Source of the DNA: Corbicula japonica
Taxonomy: Eukaryota > Mollusca > Bivalvia > Venerida > Cyrenidae
Direction of reading: 5' to 3'
Length of the DNA stretch: 64,000 nucleotides
Assembly (NCBI GenBank): GCA_038501625.1
Contig: JAZAYU010000011.1
Location: 8,440,849-8,504,848, forward strand
The notes below the pieces were generated by a model. It was not told where the DNA came from and searched no databases. It saw only the letters and a list, made by a program, of their open reading frames with translations. Made by a program: the position numbers and the translations under genes. Each line of letters opens with the position of its first letter. Within the stretch, counting starts at the first letter, position 1. Below are positions 9,675 to 20,729 of the stretch, one piece after another.

Positions 9675-10635
9675 TTAAGTTTTTATTGTGAAGGAGATTT
9701 TTCAAATTTATTGGTTACTTTGTGTAATTGTATTCATGAATGGTGAATAAGACTAATTGATGACATGATTCAACAGTATTGAGGATAGATCTTGTCACTG
9801 TCAAAACTAAAGAATATTGCACAGTGGAAATATAAATCCAGAGTTGCTCAAACTAGTATATTGTTAATTACATCACATATTTCAGAATTCTTATATATAA
9901 TTTCATAATGTGCATTATCTCATACACAAAATAACAAGACAAGCTTTTACAAGAACCAACAAAGTTGTTCTGAAATGTAATTAAAGTGGTGTTTCATTTA
10001 CTGGTCTAAAGGACATTTATACCATGGTACGTTGTGCTTTATCCGTTATAGTTCTTCTGTTGTTTTCTTTTTTATTCAAAGAACATGTACTCAAACATGT
10101 AAATAGCTTGAAAAATTTTGATGAAACTTTACATAATACAATTTTGGCTGGTCCACTAAGATATTTTAAACCATGTACCTAAAGTTCTGCCCTGTCTTCT
10201 ACAAGGGCCTGTCTGGGTGTGGATTTCCAGCTTTATGTGGTGGAGGAAAATCCCAGGTGGTGTTCACTGATCGTCATTAAGCTAGCTGGGTAGCTTTCTC
10301 ACTTGAAAAACACTGTCTTCTGGAGGACTCGAATCAACAGCTGTTAAGGGCCTGTGATAGTCAGCCAGTGACCTAAATCACTGGAATGTATGGTTGCTTT
10401 GTGTAATATCACTTTATTTCATGCATGCATTCTACCGAAACTTGTTATTGCTTTTATCAATTAAGTTATCTGATTGTTATATTGTTTTATTAGTAGTTTT
10501 GCATTTAGTTGTGTATTTTTTATAAACGAAGTAGCTCAGGCGGTTTGTTTTAACTGATATTATTTTAAATTAACATTTTAATCAATAGCAGTTAGCATAA
10601 TTGACATAGCAGGTTTTGATTTTGTTTTCCAATAA
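9675..10635. other. Intergenic, nothing firmly recognised
   Basis: AT-rich DNA. A GC-richer stretch at about 10,200-10,380 (GGGCCTGTCTGGGTGTGGATT, GGTGGAGGAAAATCCCAGG) looks like an old dispersed repeat, but I cannot assign it and it has no open frame. Confidence 0.45.
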
Positions 10636-10856
10636 CCCTTTACTCCATATTTACTTGTTTGAACATAGTGTGACCAGTGTAGATTTAGATCAGATGGCAC
10701 ATCGGTGCCCTCTTATATGGGTCTGCATTAGTTGCATCTTGTACAAAATAACTTAATGAATCTTAAAGGGATTAGTGTAGATTCTGATCAAATGGCACAA
10801 ATGTGCCGGCTGATCTGGATCACTGTATTATAGAAGTATCTATGGAGAATGTTCTA
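10636..10856. mobile_element. Family B MITE, copy 10
   Basis: CCCTTTACTCCATATTTAC to CTATGGAGAATG, with TTAA at 10857-10860. The second module keeps GTGCCGGCTGATCTGGATC. Confidence 0.75.
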
Positions 10857-10860
10857 TTAA

Positions 10861-11476
10861 ACTTTTCTGGTAAAGTCTATTGCATCAGTTAAATACAAGT
10901 ATCTTTCATGTGTGTGGGGTTTGGATATATAAATCCAGTGTAAGGGAACTGTTTTTGGATGGTAAGGAGTTATGCTGAGTGACCCCACAAAACTGTTTCC
11001 CAAGGAAGGGTTGGACGCAGGTTTCCCAGAAAGGGGCTTCATTAATGGCAGTTTTATTGTAGTTTCATGATAATTTCAACTTTCCAAAATCCACTTGATA
11101 ATTAGATATTGCTCCTTACACAGGGGCTTTTTAGAAAACCCACTGAATCCCCTCTGGATCCTCCCTGCAAGGGCTGGATTTCCTGTCTGAAAGGGTGTAT
11201 GTGATAGATACCATTTTCTTGCATACCATAGTTAGGTTCATTTTACCATTTAGATTTTATTTTTGAACTCATTTTTTCAATGGTGGAGGAATTTATTTCT
11301 CATTCATAATTGTGCAAATGTATGTCAAACATGAGACTTGTCTTAGATGGAAGTGTAAGATGACTTTTACCATTTATACATGGGAGAAAAAATGTTATTG
11401 TATGCATTTATAGTGTGATAACTCTTGCTCTAGTGCATGATATACACCGGTAACTCGAGTTTTTAAATCTTATATT
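10861..11476. other. Intergenic, nothing firmly recognised
   Basis: Includes GC-richer stretches near 10,900-11,040 and 11,120-11,190 with CCCC/GGGG runs. There is no open frame of note and no clear terminal repeats. Confidence 0.45.
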
Positions 11477-11479
11477 CAG

Positions 11480-11625
11480 TGCCCAAGGTTATAAAACTGA
11501 GCATGGAAACCAGTCTCAAATCTCAAGCATCTGATTGGCTGAAATGGCGACTAGTCGCCATTTCAGCCAATCAGATGCTTGAGATTTGAGACTGGTTTCC
11601 AATCTCAGCTTTATAACCTTCAGCC
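11480..11625. mobile_element. Family A MITE, copy 8, CAG target duplication
   Basis: Reference-quality 146-bp palindrome, TGCCCAAGG to CCTTCAGCC, flanked by CAG at 11,477-11,479 and 11,626-11,628. Confidence 0.9.
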
Positions 11626-11771
11626 CAGATTATTTTATGCTTTAAATCAAAATCAGTGTCAGCTTCTCTCATGTATCTCAGATTGTTAAAAATATTTTGG
11701 TGTGCTAAATATTGATTCTGTTCTCTGTTCTGTTAACTAATGACCATGTACTCCAAATATATGTTTTTTTA

Positions 11772-11991
11772 CCCTTTCCTTCAAAATGTGGGTGAACAGT
11801 TTATATCCAGATCAGCCAGCACATCTGTGCCATCTGATCAGGATCTAAACTGTTTGCTTTTTGATTCATTAGGTTATTTCAAACCAAAATGCGACCAGGG
11901 CAGATCCTGATCAGACGGCACGGATGTGCCAGCTGATCTGGATCTGCACTGGTCGCACATGCGTAAAAATGTGTATATATGGAGGAAAGGG
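11772..11991. mobile_element. Family B MITE, copy 11
   Basis: CCCTTTCCTTC to TATGGAGGAAAGGG with TTAA on the right. Both hairpins are well preserved. Relative to copy 5 the modules are in the opposite order (GACCAG module second). Confidence 0.85.
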
Positions 11992-11995
11992 TTAA

Positions 11996-12207
11996 TGCAT
12001 ATGCAAGCAGTAAAAATCCAGATCAACCAACACATTCATGCTGTCAGATCTGTAATTACACTGTTCGCATTATGGTTAGAAATTAACTAATGAATGTAAA
12101 AGCAAACTGTGTAGATCATGATCAGATAGATCTAGCATGATTGTGCTGGCTGATCTGGATCTACACTTTATGCTCATGCAATAAAGGTGTATGTATGCAG
12201 TAAAGGG
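11996..12207. mobile_element. Family B MITE, copy 12, abutting copy 11
   Basis: Begins in the TTAATGCATATGC junction of copy 11 and ends GCAGTAAAGGG with TTA. The left terminus is missing, so copy 11 may have inserted into or recombined with it at TTAA. Confidence 0.72.
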
Positions 12208-12324
12208 TTAGCTGCTGTATAATTGTCGCTTACCTTTAAATTTATTTAGGCCAGTCCATCCAGTGTTCATAGGGTGTCTTTTACAGAAATCTGAAGAAAT
12301 TTGCTGAATGTAAATACTGAATAG

Positions 12325-12420
12325 CAAACAGTGTAGATCAGACAGTGCTTATCTGCAGGCTGATCTGGGTCAACACTGGTCGAAAATGAGACACATTGTG
12401 ATCGTGGTCTACACTGGTCA
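12325..12420. mobile_element. Family B fragment (copy 13)
   Basis: Only module pieces remain (CAAACAGTGTAGATCAGAC, GGCTGATCTGGGTCAACACTGGTC). No termini. Confidence 0.55.
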
Positions 12421-12820
12421 GAAATGTGACATATTCTGGAAGAGAAAATAAGTTTCTTCTGTAGGTGTACTGCGATCAGCTAAAGATGCCAAACCAGGAA
12501 AAATCTTCCAATTGCTCACATGTTTAAATGTTTAACCCTAACCTCCATATATTCACATAATAATGAAAAATATTAAAATCTCCCTAACTGCTACAAGCAG
12601 TTCAAAACTTTACAAAAAAAAGAAGAGAATACAGGAGATTTTTTTAAATCTTCCAGTCCTGTCCATGGAATTATTGAACATTTTTAAGTTAATATGTCAA
12701 TTTTTTTGCATATAATTTTACAGTCTCATAAAAATCAAAGAATACAAAGAAAATTTTGAAGGGTTAGGTTAACTTGAGAATAAATGTAAGTGTTGTGAAT
12801 GTCACCACTTGATTTTAAGT
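12421..12820. other. Intergenic, nothing recognised
   Basis: AT-rich spacer between family B copies. No exon or repeat seen. Confidence 0.5.
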
Positions 12821-12824
12821 TTAA

Positions 12825-13058
12825 CCCTTTCTTCCACAGATAAACCTTTACTGTGTGGGCAAACAGTGTAGATCCAGATCAGCTGGCACATCCGTGCCAT
12901 CTGATCAGGATCTGCACTGTTTGCTTTTTGATTCATTAGGTTATTTCTGACAATAATGCAACCAGTGCAGATCCTGATCAGATGGCACAGATGTGCCGGC
13001 TGATCTGGATCTACACTGGTTGCACATATGTAAAAATGTGTATATATGGAGGAAAGGG
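12825..13058. mobile_element. Family B MITE, copy 14 (intact, TTAA flanked)
   Basis: 234 bp, CCCTTTCTTCC to GGAGGAAAGGG, flanked by TTAA at 12,821-12,824 and 13,059-13,062. Same length as copy 5. Confidence 0.9.
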
Positions 13059-13224
13059 TTAATTATGACCTTTAATGGGTGTCTAAAACTAAAATATTAT
13101 ATTATTTATTAGATGTATCTCAGATATCATCAAGCTCAAAACTGGAGAATGCAGAAACATGATTAGATTGAAATGTAAGCATTATTATTGTTTTTAGGAT
13201 TAACACTTTACTCCTAGGATACTA

Positions 13225-13401
13225 CAGTGAAACCCCTCTATAACAGACACCTTAGGGACTGAGGGAAGTGTCCTTAATAGCGGTTCGTCCTTAATTGTGG
13301 GTTTAAATCAAGAAGAAGAGAACCTGTCTGTTCTTTAAAAAATTGCCCATAATACCGGCAGTGCCCGTAATATTGAGTGTCGATAATGAGGGGTTTTACT
13401 G
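13225..13401. mobile_element. 177-bp Tc1/mariner-type MITE
   Basis: Termini CAGTGAAACCCCTC and GAGGGGTTTTACTG, flanked by TA on both sides (13,223-13,224 and 13,402-13,403). The interior has GTCCTTAATAGCGG-type sequence typical of this class of short mariner derivatives. No coding capacity. Confidence 0.82.
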
Positions 13402-13566
13402 TATATTTATCAAATGGACGACCATATTAGATCTAGATCAGCTACCACATGTGTGCAGTCTGATCAGAATCTACACTCTTCTTTTTTAAATTCATTAGGT
13501 TATTTCTGATCAAGAAGTGAAGAGTGTAGATTTAGATAAGACATCACATGTATACCTGATGTTCAG

Positions 13567-13602
13567 GATATAAAACTGAAACCAGTCTCAAATCTCAAGC
13601 AT
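13567..13602. mobile_element. Family A fragment (copy 9)
   Basis: Only ATATAAAACTGAAACCAG and TCTCAAATCTCAAGCATC of the left arm remain. Confidence 0.6.
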
Positions 13603-13742
13603 CCAAAGGTCCATACTTTTGAAAAACTGGTCCTGATATTTTTATTATGGTGTTTTATTTGATGTACTATTTTCTTGCAAACAGTAGAGTTTTGAGTTCC
13701 AGTTAGTTACTTCCTATCACTTTCAATTTGATTCTGAAACAG

Positions 13743-13888
13743 TGCCCAAGGTTATAAAGCTGAGCATGGAAACCAGTCTTAAATCTCAAGCATCTGATTG
13801 GCTGAAATGGCGATCAGTCGCCATTTCAGCCAATCAGATGCTTGAGATTTGAGACTGGTTCCAAATCTCAGCTTTATAACCTTCAGGC
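13743..13888. mobile_element. Family A MITE, copy 10
   Basis: Full-length palindrome TGCCCAAGGTTATAAAGCTG to AGCTTTATAACCTTCAGGC, preceded by CAG; the right 3-mer is TTA. Confidence 0.82.
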
Positions 13889-13944
13889 TTAAAGAAATAC
13901 TCTTGTCGCCCCTGTGAAAAAAGGTTTATGCATAGAGTAAAGGG

Positions 13945-14888
13945 TTAGCTTATGAGTAAAATATTAATATATTAGTGTTCAGGTTAGGTAGACAGATAAT
14001 TTGGAATACTCTAACATTTTTAAAATTTAGTACATGTATATAGTCCTTTGCAAACTGTAATCTGTGTTTTGTAGAAACCAATTGTTTTGTATATATCTGT
14101 GATATTAGAATATAATATATGTATCTGCAAAGTATGTACATCTAATTATGCCATATTTATTTACTGAGTTGAGTGTTATGTATGAAATTAGCTGCTTTGT
14201 ATTTTGTTTATGACAATACTGGTTAGAGTTAAAACTGCCCATTTTACACATAGAATCCAGATTGATAAAATTATAACACTATAATTTTTTCTTAACTTAA
14301 ATTATGGTATGAAGTCTGTCTTTTAGTATATAATTATTAAAAATATACCACTGGATTAAAAAGTGAACATCGATCACACATTGACCAGCTGAAAGCCAAT
14401 TATCTAGTAGCCGATTTGCACCACTGTTATATAATTATATTTCCCGTGGGTTTCCAGTGGGTTTAATTTCTTAATAGTGTAAATGTTCAAATTTAAACCC
14501 CTGTAAAATTCCACCATGTAATATTATGTCTTAACAGAAATATACAATTGAGAGAATTTATGCTCCTACAAAAATTTCATCTGGGCTTTTGTGTGAAACT
14601 TTGTCCCCACTGTATAAAAAGGATACCACATTATGTGTCCTATCAGAAACACTAACCAGTGGGATCTGTAATGATCACATAGTAAATAAAGGTGGATTTT
14701 GCATCATATAAACCAATAAAAATATTGTTGTAATTTAAGCAATTTGTCACCTTTGATTTTACAAGCTATTAATGTTTTCTGTATGTCTTTCAATAAATAT
14801 CTGCTGTGTTTGCACCTCAGCATACTTTTTAACTAGGTGTAGACATGATGCATAATCTACAGACATGTAAAATTAGTGACAGCTGATT
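13945..14888. other. Intergenic, nothing recognised
   Basis: AT-rich DNA without exons, tandem repeats or terminal inverted repeats that I can see. Confidence 0.5.
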
Positions 14889-14892
14889 TTAA

Positions 14893-15121
14893 CCCTTTCC
14901 TCCATATATAAAATTTCTATGCATGTGGTACCAGTGTAGTATCAGATCAGCTGACACGTTCATGCTGTCTGATCAGGATCTGCACTGGTCACATTTTGGT
15001 CAGAAATAACCAAACAAAAAAGCGATCAGTGCAGATCCTGATCAGACGGCACAGATGTGCCGGCTGATCTGGATCTACACTGTTCGCCCATGGAATAAAG
15101 GTGTGTCTATGGAGGCAACGG
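14893..15121. mobile_element. Family B MITE, copy 16 (intact, TTAA flanked)
   Basis: 229 bp from CCCTTTCCTCCATATATA to TATGGAGGCAACGG with TTAA at 14,889-14,892 and 15,122-15,125. Both modules intact. Confidence 0.88.
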
Positions 15122-15328
15122 TTAAACATATACAGAATCAATGCATTGTTTGATAAGGATATTTTCTAGCTTATCACCATGTATTCATTTAACAACTGTA
15201 AAAGAATACAAAATACTGAAGAAGAAGAGTTATTTTTTATTGGTAAGGATCAGTTAATAAAAACAGATAATCACCAGTTTTAATTATTTTATTTATGGTT
15301 TTATTTCAGTAAGAATAGTGGTAATCAG

Positions 15329-15401
15329 GTCCGAAAATTATAATTTCAGCCAATCAGATGCTTGAGATTTGGGAATGTTCTCAAATCTCAGTTTTTATCC
15401 C
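15329..15401. mobile_element. Family A MITE, copy 11 (left arm deleted)
   Basis: A left terminal stub GGTCCGAAAATTATAA is joined to the right half TTTCAGCCAATCAGATGC. Flanked by CAG on the left and CTG on the right. Confidence 0.65.
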
Positions 15402-15409
15402 CTGTTGCA

Positions 15410-16415
15410 TAACGGTTGTGGGATATAGGAATGTCTCTCCTTCCATCTGTGTGTGCATATTTCATGTCTGCTCCATAACTTCTAAACCCCTGGAAGTTAT
15501 TTCATTAAAATATTAGTGAAATGTTCACCCCACCAAGATGATCTGCAGAACCCATGTTCCAACCTGGCCGGCTGAAGGTCAAGGTCACCAATGATGTTTA
15601 AACGTTTGAACCTTGTATTCCGTGACTGCTTCATAACCTGTAAACTCCTGAAACTTGCAGGAAGTAATTTCATGAAACTTTTTTCAAAAGTTAACCCCAT
15701 CAAGACTATGTGTAGAACCCATGTCCCAACCAGGCCAGCTAAAAGGTCAAGGTCCCCAGTGGTGTTTCAAGGTTAGAACCATGTATTTTGTGTCCGCCCC
15801 ATAACTTTTAAACCCTTGGAAGTAATTTCATGAAACTATGGTCAAATGTTCACCCCATCAAGGCAATGTGTAGTACTCATGTCCCAACCAGGCCAGCTCA
15901 GCTCACTGTCACTGTTGGTGTTTTAAGGTTTCAACAATATGCTTTGTGTCCGCACCATAACTATTAAAACCATAGAAAGAATTTCATGAACATTTGGTCA
16001 AATGTTTACCTTATAGAGACAATTCACTGAACCTATGTTTCAACCATGCTGGATCATAGTCAAGGTTACAAGTGGTGGTCAAAGGTTTGAGTCAAGCATT
16101 GTGTGTCCGCTTCATAACTTATAAACTGATGGAAGGAATTTACATGAAACTTGGATCAAATGTTAACCTCATTGAGATGAAGTGCAGAACCTATATTTCA
16201 AACGTGCTGGTTAAAGGCCAAGGTCACATGTGTTGTCAAAGGTTTGAGCCATGTATTTCCTGTCCTCTCCATAACTTTTAAACACCTAGAAGGTATCTCA
16301 TGAAACTTTGGTCAAATGTTCCCCTCATTGAGACAATGTGCAGAGCATATGTTTCAACTGTGCTGGCTCAAGGTCAAGGTCACAAGTGAAGGTCAAAGGT
16401 TTGGGCAATACTCAA
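15410..16415 (+). repeat. Tandem array, period about 158 bp, six units (probable Helentron-type element)
   Basis: CATAAC (in the context CTCCATAACTTxTAAAC) recurs at 15,474, 15,632, 15,800, 15,955, 16,113 and 16,270. Units share TTTCATGAAACTT, TGTTCACCCCATCAAG, CCCATGTCCCAACC and CAAGGTCAAGGTCAC. The array follows GGATATAGGAATGTC, a lead-in that resembles pearl-like element heads. I could not fix the ends or a CTAG terminus, so the Helentron assignment is an inference from architecture. Confidence 0.8.
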
Positions 16416-16632
16416 ACAAGTGATAGTAAAACATATATAGATCATTTCCTGATTGGGATTGTACTGTCACCTTAAATAATGGTGAGCCCAGTGTTGAAAA
16501 AGTGTTTACACAAAAATTGAAAAAAAAGCTTTACAAGCATCCATAACCCTTCCAACATTTCCTCATGCAGCTTGGTCATTAGGAAGGCTAAATTTGACAA
16601 CACTGGTAATTTGATAGCTGACCAAGAATATA

Positions 16633-16679
16633 TCTGATTGAGATTTGAGACTGGTTTCTCAGCTTTATAACCTTGGGCA
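16633..16679. mobile_element. Family A right-end fragment (copy 12)
   Basis: GATTTGAGACTGGTTTCTC then AGCTTTATAACCTTGGGCA, followed by CAG. The rest is deleted. Confidence 0.6.
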
Positions 16680-16682
16680 CAG

Positions 16683-18820
16683 GTGTTGGGATGCATTTCC
16701 ATCTGAAACCAGTGATTATCTCTATTCTTTACAGATAGCTTGCTCAATATAGTCCTTCTTAAAATAGTTTTATTAGTCCCCCGTTATTTCCCTGTCAAGG
16801 TCTTTTCTGATAATTCTTTTTTATCGAAAGAAATACTTATATATTCTTATATCATTGAAATTAATTAACTATTAAATGTGTTAGCATCCTGTAATGGATA
16901 AATAATCATCGACCAAACAGGGAAATATTTTAATTTTATTTTCATCATAATCACAGAGAAAATGTGAAGTCTAAGTAAATGCTTAGAATAAAGTATATGT
17001 AATAATAATAATAATTTAGAGATGCATATTCTTTACATTTTCTTTCTTTTTTTATTATATAAACAGATTGGAACAAGAGACGCACACTTAACAACCATAG
17101 GAATACCTATTATTTGTTTTAAATAGAAAGACATAATCTAGTATTAATGTTGTCAATTGAAAGTAAGTTAAAATTCTTGGCAAATCAATTTAAAGGAAAT
17201 AAAAAAGTACAACGTGTGAACAAAGCACTATATTCTTACAAATTGAAAATAAATCAATCAGCGACGTAAGCTTAATTTAACCAAAGAACAAGTGTTGTGT
17301 TCAAGGTAGAATACTAGCGGACAAAGTCGATGCCACAAGTCTCTGGAATGTTTACTGGATAGACTTATTTTGGCTGTGTTTTCGACAACGTGTTTATTTC
17401 TTCAAGACAAACAAAGTACGAACTGTGTCAAGCCCGACCAGTTGTGAACATGTTTCTTTAACGTAGCTAACAATACGTATATTTCACTTGCAATTTACAA
17501 AGTATATAATACTTGTTATATTCTTGGTATTGCATGTTTAGATACAAAAAAACATTTGTTTTTTTTCAGTGTAGATTTGACTAGGGTAGTCCAAATCTTC
17601 GTAAAAATAGTTACCGGTAATAACCGTGGTGTTTGCGGGCCGTCACATGAACTATGTCCATCTACAATTATGATTTAAGAACAATGGTTGAAACAAGGAT
17701 AGAAGTAACATACAAGACAAATAAATGTATTGATCAAAATAAATAAACGGCTCAAACAATATAAATAAATATTTGGCATATATAAACTGTGCTTTCCTTT
17801 TTGTCAAAAGTTAAAATGCGCATTAGCACAACTTTGCTACTGAAATGGCACTTTATATGACAGGTTAATGTAAGTCATCAGGGAACGACTTAAATACTAC
17901 CAAGTCACCGGCGGTGATTTCAGCAAGCACGTGACAGATATATGAGATTACAGCTGCATTTCTGCAAGGCCCATATTTACCGTGCAGATGTGGTCATGAA
18001 GCCAAAATCTGATCCGTGTGCATTTAGCAAGCCAGATTGTATCATATCTATGAAAAACACGCCCTCCAAAGATACACCATGGTCTAATAATGATCAGTGT
18101 TTTTCGGGATGAGATAAAAAAATTATCGTTGCAGTGTGAAAGCTCTGGCCATAAACATGGGAGGGTGATACCCGTATCTTGTTCTTTTATTTGTGAAATG
18201 GCGTGCTGAATGCCTTTGATATATCATGTTTCAACTTTAAATATGACAAGATTAATCAGTTTGTTAAAATACCGACATTTGTAGCTAATCAGCAGATAAA
18301 TGTATATAATTATGTGTTAGTTTCATTTGTGTGGTTTTAATAAATTTTCAACTGCCTGTCCTAGCAAGTCGATAGGAGGTTTAGTGTGCTTCCCCGAATT
18401 CCCGTATGGGATAACAAGTTTTTTGTTTTCAAGGGGATTTTGACCAGAAAGTCTGAAATTATCATGTTACTACCCTAAGAATGCTTCAAAGAAAACCCCT
18501 TGCATTCTACCCTCTTAACTGTAATATTAGACACTGCATATCTTCTTCCCTATCTATTGTTTACACTCTACATTGACTTTCAGGAGCTCCAAAATAATTG
18601 TTGTGGTAAAGCCAATGGTCCGAATAAAATTATTAAAAGTAGTATCACGAAATGCTCACTTAAAATATGAAATTTACAAAGTTTCGTCCTCTAAAACTAT
18701 GGTATTCTTAAAGAAGACATTATTTTTAATCCAAATAACGCTTTAAAACGACATCAGAAAATTATTAAATTTAACCTTTACATGCCATTGAATTAATCCA
18801 GCCGCTAAATAAGTTAGATA
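16683..18820. other. Intergenic, nothing recognised
   Basis: About 2.1 kb of AT-rich DNA. An E-box GCACGTGAC occurs at about 17,927-17,935. I see no exon, tandem repeat or transposon terminus. Confidence 0.5.
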
Positions 18821-18821
18821 C

Positions 18822-19694
18822 TGTTGCATCATTTATGTTCGCGAGGATCGAATTCTACGCAAAAATATAATTTAATACTGTAAAACGCATTAATTTCGCG
18901 AAATCAAAATTTCGCGATTTTTGTCAAAAAATCCGCTATTTTCTTTATTCGCGTATTTATAAATTCGCAACGTCATCAGACTCATAAACCGGAAATGGTG
19001 AACAAAATTCGCTTTTTTATGCAAAATTGTAAGTAGGGACCCATACTGCTTAAAAGTTTAAATAAGTATTTAATTGTTTTAAATTACAGACTATGTGAAG
19101 TATAACTGAAAAATTTTGAAAGCTGATAATTGTGAAGTTAACTATCAATAAACACATCCTTGTTATGCAAGCCGATTTTGTTAAGTTCTGAAATATAACA
19201 AACAGCCCCGACTATAGGCTGTATTGTTTAATGTTTGATGTCGTGAATAATAATAAAAACTATGCCAATAAGTTTATTTAAACAATTTGAGGTAATATCT
19301 GTGCATATTGTTTGCAAAATATCTCTAAATAATAAAATCATATAAATAAATGGGGGACAAAATGTCATTATTGCTGGCGTTTGAAGTGATTAACAGTTCT
19401 ATTTTATGTTGCCAATTTTCGAATAAACTTATTTTCGGAAAAATGGAAACTCGTCATATATTCGCGCTATTTATGAATTCGCGAGATAAGAAATTCGCGA
19501 ATATTAGCGTAAATAAAACCAACGCGAATAAAACCAGTTTTACAGTAGTAATTCGCGCAGTTCTATGCGCATTTCTATTATTTTTATAAGATTAGACATT
19601 AAATTGTTTGGATTCGCTGGGGTGTGATTTCGCGCACTTTATCTAGCGTTAAATTTCTGAAAATTAAACCATCGCGAAATATAATGATACAACA
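18822..19694. mobile_element. TIR element, outer member of a nested pair
   Basis: TGTTGCATCATTTATGTTCG at the left mirrors the right end, where CGCGAAATATAATGATACAA leads to the terminus, giving about 20 bp of imperfect inverted repeat. No clear target duplication. It has no transposase and appears to enclose a second TIR element. Confidence 0.55.
18876..19547. mobile_element. TIR element with TACTGTAAAAC ends and TTCGCG repeats
   Basis: The ends TACTGTAAAAC and GTTTTACAGTA are perfect 11-bp inverted repeats including the TA. TTCGCGA/TCGCGAA words recur near both ends (18,895-18,970 and 19,455-19,530), as seen in widespread ACTGTAAAA-type mollusc MITEs. Probably Tc1/mariner-related by its TA ends. 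672 bp, no transposase. Confidence 0.68.
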
Positions 19695-20179
19695 TAACCT
19701 CAGACGAACATAACCATGACAAATGTAAGGAGTATCTACACCATATCAGTAATAAAATATTGTCAAATCGTTTACAGAGCACTATAAATCACTAAATATG
19801 AAAAAAATCTATTTTCACACTTAACTTCAGAAATATGTAGCATATTAAATCATTTTAAATGTATTACCGGTTACATATTAAGAGAAAAGAACTTAGCTAC
19901 CATAATTCAGAATTTAAGCATAATACAAGAGGTGTTAATACTCCGTATTTTTTTTTTCAAAATAAATTATTAATATGATAGTACGTGATACCGGTGACAT
20001 AGGAGAATGCATAATGTCAAAGGTTAAATTTATTTGGCATGTTAATTACTTCAGTTTAATTATCATAATGAATAATTATCTATTCAACTTATAAAATTTG
20101 TTTTAGTTAGAAATATTGTTTTAATATGATCCATTATCGTCGTCATCGCGAATAACAACTAACAACATGCAATGCATTC
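19695..20179. other. Intergenic, nothing recognised
   Basis: AT-rich spacer, no feature seen. Confidence 0.5.
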
Positions 20180-20182
20180 CTG

Positions 20183-20471
20183 TGCTAAAAAACAGCACGG
20201 AAACCAGTCTAAAATCTCAAGCACCTGATTAGCTGAAAAGGCGACTGGTTCCCATTTCAGCCAATCAGATGCTTCTAAGATCTCAAGCATCTCCATTTCA
20301 GCCAATCAGATGCTTCTGAGATCTCAAGCAACTCAAGCGACTGGTCGCCATTTCAGCCAATCCAATGCTTCTGAAATCTCAAGCAACTCAAGCGACTGGT
20401 CGCCATTTCAGCCCATCAGATGCTTTTGAGATTTGAGACTGGTCTCCAATCCTAGTTTTATGATCTTGGCC
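20183..20471. mobile_element. Family A MITE, copy 13, internally amplified (289 bp)
   Basis: Between CTG duplications (20,180-20,182 and 20,472-20,474). The centre has been multiplied: the block CATTTCAGCCAATCAGATGC and its variants occurs four times, with CAAGCGACTGGTCGCCATTT twice, about 65 bp apart. The outer arms (ACGGAAACCAGTCT and GAGACTGGTCTCCAATC) remain single. Confidence 0.82.
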
Positions 20472-20505
20472 CTGAATATTGAGGACTGTGGTTCATGTCG
20501 GTTAA

Positions 20506-20729
20506 CTCTTTACTTCATAGGTTATGGCTTATATCACATGGGCGACCAGTGTAGACCCACATCCGGGCAGGCTGATCAGGATTTACACTGTTCGCTTTTT
20601 TGATGCATTAGGTTATTTCTGTCCATGAAACGAACAGTGTAGATCCCAATCAGTCTGCACGGATGTGCATGCCGATATGAACCTACTCTGACGCCCATGT
20701 GATTAAAGGCGTATCCCTGGAGTAAAGGG
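20506..20729. mobile_element. Family B MITE, copy 17
   Basis: CTCTTTACTTCATAGG to CCTGGAGTAAAGGG; left TTAA, right TTAT. Modules GACCAGTGTAGACCC and GAACAGTGTAGATCCC present. Confidence 0.78.

Larger units (their letters stand above)
13204..13944. mobile_element. Family B MITE, copy 15, broken up by other elements
   Basis: The left end CACTTTACTCCTAGG follows TTAA (13,200-13,203). The body resumes at about 13,402 (ATTAGATCTAGATCAGC, GTCTGATCAGAATCTACAC). The right end GCATAGAGTAAAGGG is at 13,930-13,944. Between them sit a mariner-type MITE, a family A fragment and a full family A MITE, which expand a ~230-bp element to 741 bp. Confidence 0.65.
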
